From contig JAILWY010000026.1 in NCBI GenBank assembly GCA_022113835.1, positions 82,001-146,000 on the forward strand: a stretch of 64,000 nucleotides of DNA, in the 5' to 3' direction. The notes beneath the pieces were generated by a model. The model had not been told where the DNA came from, ran no database searches, and worked only from the letters and a program-made list of their open reading frames with translations. The position numbers were made by a program, and so were the translations under genes. Every line of letters begins with the position of its first letter. The stretch's first letter is position 1. Source of the DNA: Atopsyche davidsoni (taxonomy: Eukaryota > Arthropoda > Insecta > Trichoptera > Hydrobiosidae). Shown here piece by piece: positions 1-27,000 of this stretch.

Positions 1-141
1 CATTTCAAAAAAGGAACTAACATTTTCGCGTATATGCAGGCTGCCAACAAAAAAAAAGTGATCTTGATGTTTGTAAATGCAGGCTGGCAAATTGCCGTTG
101 CATAATGCAGGCTGCCACAAAAAAAAGACAACTGTCATTAA
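1..141 (+). mobile_element. Helitron internal fragment, cut by a younger Helitron
   Basis: This block matches the stretch at 63466-63625 (shared runs around 'cgcgtatatgca', 'aggctgcca' and 'actgtcattaat'), which lies just inside the 5' part of another Helitron. It also resembles 11000-11140 on the minus strand. It stops exactly where a new Helitron 5' end (A|TC) begins at 142, so I read it as the broken left side of an older element. Confidence 0.6.
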
Positions 142-330
142 TCTATATATATATATATATATATATGGTATATAAAACACGAACTCAAAAATCAGCGCAT
201 ATGAGGCTGCGCTAAGCTTAAGCAAACCGGTTTCATTTGAAAGCCAATAATTCTAAGATGGTTTAAGACCATTTAAACAATGCATTAAATACATTCAGTC
301 TATTAATTAGGTCGATTTTCGACATTTTCC

Positions 331-894
331 ATGCAACAATTTTCAACATCTGTAAAGTCGACATCGTTCCTCGCAAAAAAATTGAAAAAAGAACATTGTG
401 AAGATCGCGCATCATACGGACTTTCAAAACAAAATCACTATCTGTCATTCACAACGAGTTTTATCATAATGAGTTTGTCTGTTTATATATGGGAAAAAAA
501 TTATTATACAAAAATATTCGTATTACAAGTTTCATTTGTGGATTATTATGCATATCGCATTATGATAAGAGCTCTACAATCCAATCACATTTTAAAATGC
601 CGTGAACTGTTTCATCAGTTCACTGTTGACATGTTCGAATTGCGAGTCGAAGATTATATTCATTTGCGCGATGCAATTGCAAATGATGGAAACGCTGCCA
701 ACATTGGTCAAATGTGCATACTTCCTGCTTCGTGTACAGGATGTCCAAGACATATGCATGAGTATGCTCAAGATGCTTTGACGTATGTTCGAAGATACGG
801 GCGACCAAATCTTTTCACATGTACAATCCTGCTTGGTCGGAAATCAAAGATTTGCTATCCCCTGGTCAGTCATCGCATCACAGACATGATCTGA
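331..894 (+). pseudogene. Helitron transposase fragment, Helitron_like_N domain
   Basis: The open frame of 187 codons holds a segment typical of the Helitron helicase-like N-terminal domain. It runs from IRALQSNHILKCRELFHQF through DMFELRVEDYIHLRDAI to the cysteine-containing CTGCPRHMHEYAQDAL and YVRRYGRPNLF. The first 60 or so residues look like read-through of non-coding DNA. Similar DNA occurs at 63640-63830, and the reverse complement lies in the Helitron at 9766-11346. The next domain is in another frame 70 bp downstream, so this is a broken gene. Confidence 0.7.
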
Positions 895-961
895 CAGCTA
901 GAGTTTTCAAACAAAAACTCATGGATCTCACGATAAAAAATCATATATACGGCGAAGTGCA

Positions 962-1660
962 ATGTTAGATGTATTACCGCACGCTCATAATCTAATTTGG
1001 CTGAAAGAAAAAATTGTTCCAACTCAAATCGATAGTGTTATATCTGCTGAACTACCGAATCAACATGAAGATCCGATATTTTTTGACGTTGTTTGTAAGA
1101 ACATGATTCACGGCCCACGCGGAGCATTGAATATGAATTCGCCTTGCATAAAAGACGGCAAATGCACGAAAAGATATCCACGCGATTTGATCAATGAAAC
1201 TCAAACTGGTCTACGAAAGCCACCACCATTAAATAAAGAATCGTCGATATTGACATTGATAAGATATGGATTGTTCCATACAGTCGAATACTGTAAAAAA
1301 CATTTCAATCATATATCAATGTGGAATACTACAACTCCGTGAAATTCATATGCAAGTACATTTGCAAATATATTAACAAAGGCAGTGACATGGCAGTGTT
1401 TGAGCTTTCAAATCGAAACTATGAAATCACTCAATTTCAGATGGGTCGTTACATCAGCAGTAATGAAGCTGTCTGGCGAATTCTTGGTTTCGGTATTCAC
1501 GAACGATATTTAACATCTTGCTGTTCATTTAGAAAACGGTCAATTGTAATTGTGCTACCCGGTAAAGCTGTCAAGTACAAATCGATTGACACAGTTATAA
1601 ATGAGGAACAAGCTGTCAACTATCCAAAAGAGTTTTTTTAAACTCTTTGGAACCATCTGG
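962..1660 (+). pseudogene. Helitron Rep (HUH endonuclease) fragment
   Basis: Two overlapping frames (962-1342 and 1321-1641) together encode a Rep domain. The HUH motif is visible as LPHAHNLIWL. The paired catalytic tyrosines are intact in YICKYINKG (Y-x3-Y). Conserved Helitron stretches follow, including RYISSNEAVWRILGF. The frame breaks at about 1340. The minus-strand copy at 10167-10490 has aspartate where the first of these tyrosines should be. Confidence 0.7.
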
Positions 1661-1857
1661 AATGCCACCACACATCTTAACTTTAAAAGTTGGTTCACCA
1701 TAGATGGTCACTCGTAACTTAGATCCACCTAAATTGTGCTGTTAAAAAATTATCGCCGAAGTTAATCGAAGCCACAATCATCAGCGGCAAATGTAAAGGA
1801 GAAGATGTGCCGATACCACGAATAGGCATGACGAAAGATTTTCAAATCCTCTTCCAT

Positions 1858-2285
1858 AATGGGGGTACACGTTTACTATTTACGAAAAAAACTTTATTTC
1901 GGTAAAAAACTAGAGTTTAACGATGTTTAAAGCCATTTTTATAATATTTTTTCAAAAGTGCGCGTAAACGCGACATCGCGAGGCGTGACGTCATCGCGTC
2001 CGCTCTGACGTCATTAACTAACATTTCAACTGGCGTGTCATTGTGTTTGCATTGAAAACCATAGACCAATTTGAATACCATAGAGTTGTTTACGGTGGTA
2101 TGACGTCATGCGCTGTGATTGGTGTTTCAGTCAAAATGGCCGATTGCAGTATTTTAACCTTTTAATTTGTTGAAAATCTTATTAATCTTAGATTTTTAAA
2201 TAAAACTAAATCAGTTTTTTAAATCCTTTTAATATGTATTTTCCCTTAAAATAATTATTTCTTTGATTCTTTGATTCTTTGATAC
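1858..2285 (+). other. Insertion inside the Helitron carrying three TGACGTCA palindromes
   Basis: The helicase-like coding similarity stops near 1855 and resumes near 2285, so this block looks inserted. It has no coding similarity I recognise. It contains the perfect 8-bp CRE/ATF palindrome TGACGTCA at 1986-1993, 2006-2013 and 2101-2108, plus a TTTGATTC tandem near 2260-2282. I could not define its ends or a target-site duplication. Confidence 0.4.
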
Positions 2286-2682
2286 TGTCGTCACGCCTAT
2301 TCCAATGATTTCAACCGATTTGTCCTTCGATTTCAAGCGATTACAGCTTCCAATGCGTCCGGCTTTTGCCATAACTATCACAAGGCTCACAGCCAATCGC
2401 TAAGTATTGCTGGTTTGAACATAGAAAATTCCTGTTTTTTGCAATATTCGTGCATGCTGCAGAGTTGTTCAAATTCCTGTTTTTTGCAACATTCGTTGCG
2501 TGCTTTAGAGTTGGAACGCCGAAAAGACTTTATGTTTACACACCTACCGAAAAAACTCAATATATCAGCTAGCATTAAGATAAAAAAGTTAATAAATAAA
2601 CAAAAATATTTTTTTTTGAACAAATAAAAAATGTATTTTATATTTTTATTTAGCGTAGTAGCATGCGCCGGGTATCCGCTAG

Positions 2683-3361
2683 TTAGAAAATATTTAAAAG
2701 TCCCGCGCAAAGTGGAACTCGGCTCTGGCGTGCCACCCAGTCTTCCGCATCTCGTAGCGGAACACATTTCCGAGAGTTTTATTCCGAGTATTGTAGATCC
2801 ACACGTGCGTCTGTCACAAAATTGTAATAGACAAGATTCAGAATAAAAAGAAGACAAAATAATTACAGATGCACACGCATTCCCACTTTCGTGCGTGACG
2901 CTATTGTCTACATTCTCCCGCAGAAAGTGGGTTCGCGTGGCTGTCATCTATCCATTCGATATGTGCAGGTACAATAAATAGATCTACATGCACGGTATTT
3001 TTCTTACGGTATCTACTATAATAATAGCCATTGTGTGTTTGTATGTTTGTTTGTATGTGTGTATGTTTCGTTTTTCCGTTCTGTATAGAATATCTTAAAA
3101 GATACAACGCTGATTTTTTGCACATAAGTTAAGTAAATTTTTCCGCAGCTATGTGCCGAATTTCAAGACGATAGGATAATATTTTCATTCATAAACTTTA
3201 AAATATGCTTTAGCGAATTTCAAAATACGTCATTTTATGACGGGCTACATTGCTAGTGTGTAAATAAAACGTATGCAACTTAAACGGTTAAGCTCTACCC
3301 CGGGTACAAATATTTACGTACACACACGGAACGAGGAATGTTACTCTAATTTTATATAAAA
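2683..3361. other. Spacer between two convergent Helitron 3' ends
   Basis: The block lies between the CTAG end of the plus-strand Helitron (2682) and the CTAG end of the minus-strand one (3362). The two ends are inverted copies of each other (2630-2682 versus 3362-3420). A 71-codon frame at 2631-2846 is not assigned to any protein family. The rest has TG/TTTG-rich simple sequence near 3030-3070 and no gene. Confidence 0.4.
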
Positions 3362-3895
3362 CTAGCGGATACCCGGCGTGTGCTACTACGCTAAATAAAA
3401 ATATAAAATACATTTTTTATTTGTTCAAAAAAAAATATTTTTCTACAAATAAAAAATGTATTTCATTTTATTTATTTGTTCGAAAAAAAGGAAATTTAGT
3501 TATTTTATTAACTTTTTATTTAATGCTAGAGGATAAACAATATTTTGAGTTTTTTCGGAAGTGTGTAAATATAAAGATTTTTCGGCGTTCCAACTCTGGA
3601 GCAAGCGACATATAATTGGCCGAAACCTCCGAAAACTCCTGGTGCGAAAAACAGGAGTTTTCTAAGTTCAATCCAGCAACACTTAGCGATTGGCCTTGAG
3701 CCTTGTTGATGGTTATGGCAAAAGCCTTAAAAAACATTTTGCTTGCGCGATCTTCACAATGTTCTTTTTTCAAATTTTTGTGTCGACGTCGACGTCGACT
3801 TTACAGATGATATTTCAACAGCCTTTCAAATGAAACCTGTTTGGGGCACATCGGTTGGATAGTTTCAAAACCTATAACCGAATAACATCCAAACA
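3362..3895 (-). mobile_element. Short non-autonomous Helitron derivative
   Basis: On the minus strand it ends in CTAG (plus 3362-3365), followed by T. The 3' part resembles the tail of the 142-2682 element. The upstream part resembles that element's 5' region: the 'gaagatcgcg' neighbourhood and the conserved block near 3830-3880, also seen at 220-260, 11250-11320 and 63300-63375. It therefore joins a 5' end to a 3' end with most coding sequence missing. Confidence 0.6.
3516..3773 (-). pseudogene. PIF1-type helicase C-terminal fragment (Helitron)
   Basis: The minus-strand frame contains FAITINKAQGQSLSVAGLNL followed by CFSHQEF. This is the conserved C-terminal motif block of PIF1-like helicases in Helitrons (AFAxTINKxQGQ, then a CFSHGQLYVA-like segment). 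Only this tail of about 50 residues is present and the sequence then degenerates. It lies inside the short Helitron derivative. Confidence 0.7.
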
Positions 3896-3911
3896 CTTTT
3901 TGTGTTTTTTT

Positions 3912-3916
3912 GTATA

Positions 3917-3986
<70 letters not shown>
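3912..3986. repeat. (TA)n microsatellite
   Basis: Nearly pure TA dinucleotide for about 70 bp. It lies just outside the 5' side of the minus-strand Helitron derivative; Helitron 5' ends in this window run into TA-rich tracts. Confidence 0.95.
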
Positions 3987-3987
<1 letters not shown>

Positions 3988-4379
3988 CATTTTGTAATTT
4001 CACCTCGGCAAATGGATAATGATAAATTTGTAAATGAATGTAATACTTCGAGCTGCCGACGGTTACGGTTTTTTTTTAAATTGCAAACAATAATGCGGGT
4101 AAAGCGTATATTGAAGTATAATTCAATTATAAAAAAGTCCTCTGATAGTAATGAGTGGTGAATTTTTAAATTGATTGCAAGCATGTTTTGGCGGTGAGCG
4201 GAGTATTCCTTTCCCTGAGACAAGGATGAGACGGTGTAATCAAATAAACACATTCGTTTCTGACGATAGGTTTATTTTAAAAACTAGAGATTTTGTTACG
4301 ATTCATCAAATAATAGTTAGGATGTACCTGGCGAGTGTGAATAGTGTCAGAGTGTGAAGAGTTGTGCGATTGCCCACAG
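3987..4379. other. No gene seen; intron or flank upstream of the first visible MCORP exon
   Basis: AT-rich sequence ending in the acceptor ACAG at 4376-4379. The MCORP exons that should come before it (signal peptide and first cupredoxin domain) are not visible here or in 1-3986, so they lie outside the window or were missed. Confidence 0.5.
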
Positions 4380-21120
<16,741 letters not shown>

Positions 21121-21304
21121 TTACCAAATGAAATCAACTATTTATTAACAAGAACCTATGTCAATGAGAAAAAACAGAAAATATTTCTTCAAATACAATG
21201 AAGATACCACTGTGATTATTACAACTTTTATAGTAATTCAATAACATTAGTTACCTTAGAACAATGAGATCTTATATAGTTTTCATTCTTTCAAATCAAT
21301 ACAC

Positions 21305-21310
21305 AATAAA
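21305..21310 (+). promoter_or_regulatory. Candidate poly(A) signal AATAAA for MCORP
   Basis: The first AATAAA after the MCORP stop, 185 bp downstream; others occur near 21463 and 21475. Which one is used cannot be told from the sequence. Confidence 0.4.
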
Positions 21311-21529
21311 TTAAGACAAACAAGATTATAGACTAATTTAATGTATGTTTTATAATTTTATGTAAATTTCTTCGCATGATCATGTATAATTATATAAATA
21401 TTATTTATTGTAGATTATTCGTATGATTAAATAAGTGCGTCTGCAGGATTTTTTAGGTAATAAATTGTGTTTGTAATAAATATTCAGTTCATGGGTATTT
21501 CACTGTGTTTTTCTTTTTTAGTGTTTCAA

Positions 21530-21640
21530 TCCCATGGTCCCAGTACTGAGGGCATCCTCAGGAAAAAGGTGTAGCTTTAAAAAATTCTTATCTTTCTCTG
21601 AAGATAGTCCCAGTACCGGGACCAAAATGTTGCAACATTA
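21530..21640 (+). repeat. Repeat with a hammerhead-like core
   Basis: The plus strand at 21598-21630 reads CTGAAGA, then stem arms GTCCC/GGGAC, then CAAAATG. The minus strand over 21530-21570 carries a second core beginning CTGAGGA. The two halves form an imperfect inverted repeat. The related copy at 59844 has arms GTCTC/GAGAC. Confidence 0.45.
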
Positions 21641-22191
21641 AAAAAGGAAAAATGCAGCATAACACCTAATGACCAAATAAATATGATAAGGTAAATAGTT
21701 TTATTGGAAGCTGATTTGTTATAGTTAATTTATAAATATTTAAATTATCTTATTTAAAATTGTATTTGGTTAGTAATTCATAATTTTCAGTATGATATAT
21801 TATATTTATTGTTATATTATTGTGTAACTAGATGACTAATTTAATTTAATCAAGATTTTTCATTGTCAATTGTATAAATTTTTGTAAATATTTTCATTTT
21901 AATGTAATAAAAAAACAAAGACAATTAATCAAGCATTTGATTTCTTAAAAGACAATAAAATTAAAATACTCACAAACTTTTAGCCATGCTCCTATTTTAG
22001 GTCCATTAGAAACGTTCCTAAACTAATGTGAGGATCTGAATAGTTCAATTACTTATTGTTCATTGTCTCCGCTCTTCAAAATGTTAAATTCACCCACAAG
22101 TGGAGGAAATATATTTATTGAAAATATTTTTTTAATGTGGTAGCATAAATTGTGATCATGGCCACATCAATAAAAAACAATTATATGATAT

Positions 22192-22521
22192 TGTAACGGG
22201 TCGGGTCCATAATTAAAAGATTATTTATTTCACACTAGTTATATTTAACTTATTCACATACAGAGTATTTATATCAACACAATATTTATATTAACATTCG
22301 AGGACTGTCTCCCGAGGACTCCGATCGCTGGTCGCCTTTTATTATCTAAAAAGACTGCGTATCGTCCTCTGCCAGACGACAGCCGTTCGAACACTGGCTT
22401 GGCGACGCATCAAGAAGTTTCTAGAACGTTTGGGAGCTCGGTAGAAGCGCATCAATCGATTCTATTTTTTTTACCCGTTCTGTGATATTCGTTTTTCAAA
22501 CTAACGTGCTATCACGTAACA
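22192..22521. mobile_element. Possible solo LTR
   Basis: A 330-bp block, clearly richer in G+C than its surroundings, begins TGTAACGGG and ends CACGTAACA. ATAT lies directly outside both ends (22188-22191 and 22522-22525) and could be a 4-bp target duplication, though it is weak evidence in AT-rich DNA. There is no internal coding sequence. It lies in the gap between MCORP and laccase-2. Confidence 0.35.
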
Positions 22522-23329
22522 ATATATTTATAGTTTTTGAATTATTTAAATTTTTTTTATAAGATCACCACTATACAATACACATAAAAATTTGCAAATA
22601 TAATAAAATGACAATTTACATCTTAAAATAATATTTATTATTAATGGCAGACAAGTATTTATATTTCACACCAATAGCATCAGTTGGCATTATTAAATAA
22701 GCATTGATAGAAATAGTTCTCTAAACATAATATTTATTATTTTAACAAAAATAAGGTTATAAAATATTATGTTCTTATTTTTAATGACCAATATGATAAA
22801 ATCATAACATCATTTCTTTCCTGACTAAATATTTAAATTAAATTTTAATAAATCTTCTTTATTGAGCAATATTGAATTTAAAAAGAAAAATAAAATAAAT
22901 TGATTTTCATAATAATTTCTCACAATAAACTGAAAAAACTAAACAGAAACACTAATAACATCATGATGTTATTATATAATACTATATAAATAAAAAATAA
23001 TTATAAATTTTTTTGTAAGTTTATCTTTTTTAAAGATATTAATGAAATTCAACCTCACTTATCCTTTCATTCAGTAAGAATATTCCATTCATTATTTCGT
23101 TTAAAAAGATTTTGCATGCTTTTGAATTTTCAGGTTCATGAAAATATAACTAACATGTGTTTTATCTACAGGATCATTAATATATTATTATGGGTATTAA
23201 AAATCTTTCAACAAAACTAATTTTGTAATTAATTAAATCCATTTTTCATTTATGATTAAGTGTTCTCTATACTTATTTATAAAAAACATTAATTTTTACT
23301 GGTGTTATCCAGGGAAAACCATTTTTAAA

Positions 23330-23335
<6 letters not shown>
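22522..23335. other. AT-rich intergenic DNA, nothing recognised
   Basis: No open frame of note and no recognisable repeat before the TA microsatellite. Confidence 0.4.
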
Positions 23336-23550
<215 letters not shown>

Positions 23551-23797
23551 TTACGTTCGTAAGTTTTGATGGCTGTTGTTATTCAATGATTTTGTGCTTT
23601 CTGTCCTCTTAGATGACAGAAAACTTCAAGCAGCTCTACAACCAAGAAACCACAGAAATCATTGAATACTTAATAACAAATTTTCAACACTTTAAAACTT
23701 ATCACTTGAAACACATAGAAAATACTATTTATATTCATACAATCAATTCTTTTGTTAAGAATATGTATTGATTTATAGCACCTTTTCATTAGCCAGA

Positions 23798-23803
23798 TTT
23801 ATT
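23798..23803 (-). promoter_or_regulatory. Lac2: Candidate poly(A) signal for the laccase-2 distal isoform
   Basis: AATAAA on the minus strand, about 71 bp after the distal stop codon (23874-23876). It is the nearest such signal. Confidence 0.45.
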
Positions 23804-23873
23804 TCCATTATGACTTAATAGTTATGAAAATACAGTGAGCACTGAGTGTGTATTACTCTAATATGTTACTACT

Positions 23874-24022
23874 TTAATGATGTTCTATGGGAGGTAAGTG
23901 GTGACCACACCTTGGGAAGTTCTCGGGAACTGGAGGCAAGTCACTGTGAGTACCTACATGGAGAACTAAGTTCATTCCAATTATTATATGGAACATGAAG
24001 TGACAGTGAAACAACCAGTATC
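23874..24022 (-). CDS. Lac2: Laccase-2 distal terminal exon
   Basis: The acceptor is GATTTTTTCAG. It encodes [20 protein letters not shown] to the C-terminus [11 protein letters not shown], with stop TAA at 23874-23876. It is too short to stand out as a frame alone, but completes the HCH-x3-H motif with Met as the likely axial residue. Confidence 0.96.
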
Positions 24023-27000
24023 CTGAAAAAATCACAATATTCATATTTCTCAAGTGATGAATAATTATTACTAATATGATTAGGCACATTAGTTCATACA
24101 TAGAAGATGATTTAAAGAAACTCTCAGAAAAATATCATCGTGATTTGTGAGGGATTTGAACCCACATCCCCTGGTTTACATGACCGGTGTACTAACCCTT
24201 GTACTAACAAATCACTTCCGTTTATCGAGAATTTTTAACAATCATACTCTACATATGAACTAATGTGCCTGGGTAAATGTAAATTGGCCTAAAAAAAAAA
24301 ATATTTTTTTTTTATCTATAGCTAGTATCTTTTAATATTTGATGTTTTAGAAATCATCAAGTATGTTATTGAGTATGTACTCAGTATAATAATCAATAAT
24401 ATTAGAAATTTTATAATATAGATTTGATTCAAAGATGTTATTATAAAATATTATATCTTATTGATATTATTAAAAAAACTTTTGTTTAAATAAGTAAATA
24501 TTAATATAAAAAAATATAATATTTTTGTATTAAACATACCTGGATTATCAGCTCTAAATCTGAAGACAACATATCCATTATTCGGCACAGCGATTGTGTC
24601 TTTAAGAGGGGGTTGATTGAATTGACGATGTAAGAGTCCTCTTCTATCAAGATCGAGTGCATGTTTTAAGTTAATCTTCTTCACATTCTTATCTGGAGAT
24701 CTTCCCATGCCAATAACATTGTATGACTGCCCGTGAAGGTGAAAAGGATGTGACAAGTTAGGTTGTTGAACTGTGAGTAAATAATATAATATAATAATTA
24801 TTATTATTGTTAAAAAAAAAACTTACTCGTCTGTCATACGTTAGTTTTAAGCATTATTATAATGGTCACTGAAATGTATAAAATGTGTTTCAAAAGAAGC
24901 GTGTGCTTATTAGTAATAATTTTTATTTATTAAATGTTTTGGGAAAATTGTGTTCTTTAATATATTAGGAACTTATTTTAATTGATGAGATTTTGAGATT
25001 TTTATTGAAAAGAGCCATGGAGAGTGTGCAATATTGTTCACATTTTATAAGGATCTAAAAATAGTTAAGATTATATTTAAGAGAGATGGAAAAAAATGAC
25101 ATATTATCCATGAAGTCTAAGGTGTTTCAGAATCTACAATCAATGATAATTTTGAGAATAGGGTCTGAGATTAAAAATTTGCTTTTATTTTATAGCTTGA
25201 AGTAAGACAGTTAATATTGTTATTTTCAAAATTTTATAAATTTCTGCAAATCTTATGTTACTTTTAAATTCTTTAGGTCATTTTTCATACGGGTCTTCAA
25301 AATCTAGAAGAATGAGATTGATAAATCATTCCTTGGAAATTAACAGCTTTTCATGATGTTTTAGTGAGTCCACTTCTGACATTGGCCAATTTGATTGTGT
25401 GTCTGAGACAATTGACACTACACTACTGGGACGAATAAGTAATGTTTTAACCAAAGTATACAAATAGCTCAAGGTTAAGATTAAATAATAATTTGGCTAG
25501 TGTTATCCAAACATTTTCCAGCAAGTATTTAGTTTATAAAATATGCGTTTTACCTTCATCTACAAGTACGACTTCGACAATTGCATTTAGTGGGATGTCA
25601 ATAGTATGTGTGCACATGCAGTTTGCACCACAGTCGGCTGGCCGGTTGTCTCCATTGCAGAACTGTTCTGGCGGAAGGTCGTCGATCTGCGACAATGGGG
25701 GAGCAGGAGGGGACACGTAAGAAATCTCATCTATCAGACTTATCACGTGGTCTCCGCCCGGCGCAGCTGGAAAGTAAAAGATGTATCACATATAAAGTTA
25801 TGAAAATACTTGAGGTCTTGCACATACTTAATTATTTATAAACTATAAGCAAATAATCTTTGCCATGATGGAAAGTACCTCGTATTGATTTTATTAGGAA
25901 AATTATAATTAATAGTCATTAAAAAGAAACAATTATTATCTTTTTATTGACTACATTTTTCTCTTAAAAAAACAATCATGAGACATCTCCTTTCTTTTTT
26001 GAGACCCTAAGTTTAGGTTTATCTAGGTTTTTGATTTAAATTAAATATAAAAATGTTCAGAAATATTTATTTTTAAAAGATGAAAAATAAAAGCAACAAA
26101 GCTAAATGACCACTTAGACAGTAAGTCAACCTTTATTCTACTAAAGCATTCTCAAATATTACCACAGCTACTCACTGGATTAATCTTGTTAATGAAGTTT
26201 TTCAAAATAAACTAATTAATCCATCACAGAGTTGAAAGGATTGAGAAATTTGTAAATTACAAAACTAAAAATATGCATGCATTATTAACCAAGTTTTAAA
26301 GTAAAAGAAGTTATTCAATCAAAACTTTCAGTACTTACTGAAGCTATGAAAAAAATATTTACTTTGAGTGTAAGGGTTTTCAAAAACTTTCATCCGTATT
26401 AAGTTTTGGAGTTATGAAAAGTTTGAAATATTATTTAGATCGGGGGAGCTGTGCACGGAGTGGGTGTGGATTTGCAGAGCCTCACCGAGATATCTGTTGT
26501 AAGTGTTGGGGGCGAACAGCTCGGCAGGTTTGTATGTTAAAAAACGGAAAGGCAGGAAGATCTTGACATCGGGCCTTTCTTGGAGAAGAGCTTTGTCTAT
26601 GGGCTTTGAATTCTTAAGATTGCTGACACATACGGCATCATTTCTTTTTACGTTGCATATGGCATCGAGAGGGTTCATTACCTGAAAATTGAAATCAGTG
26701 TGAAATTTTAATAGTAATTTGAGATTTTTAAAATTATTTTGATACTAACAATCGTTTTTGTTTATAAATAAATATGAGTGCTTTTTTCTCAACATCTAAA
26801 TATTAGACACACAAGTATAATACAAAATACCAATTAATACTTACTATTTACATACACATTTCTCCATTTGTCGTCGATCTTCTACTGTATCTACTTACTA
26901 CGATCAATTAAATTTACACTCTACTTTCTAGGACATTTAATGTTCTACATCAGCTATACAGAACACACCCATCAGTTACAACGGTGTGCAGGTGCAATTT

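Larger units (their letters stand above)
142..2682 (+). mobile_element. Decayed autonomous Helitron (5' TC to 3' CTAG)
   Basis: Helitrons move by rolling-circle replication and insert between A and T. Here an A at 141 precedes a TC start, and the 3' end reads CTAG at 2679-2682 followed by T. Inside, in order, are a Helitron N-terminal helicase-like domain (331-894), a Rep/HUH domain (962-1660), pieces of PIF1-type helicase near 1800-1850 and 2285-2420, and the 3' tail. Frameshifts, stops and an insertion of about 430 bp (1858-2285) show it is dead. Two further 3' ends of the same family lie at 3362 and 9766 on the minus strand. Confidence 0.75.
21121..22191. other. Convergent intergenic region and MCORP 3' UTR
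   Basis: AT-rich, no coding signal. Candidate polyadenylation signals for MCORP lie at 21305, 21463 and 21475 (AATAAA). The hammerhead-like repeat at 21530-21640 lies inside. Confidence 0.5.

Noticed and set aside
2631..2846. 71-codon frame ending RLSQNCNRQDSE
   Set aside because: It looks familiar as a recurring frame near Helitron ends but I cannot link it to a protein family; left as part of the spacer.
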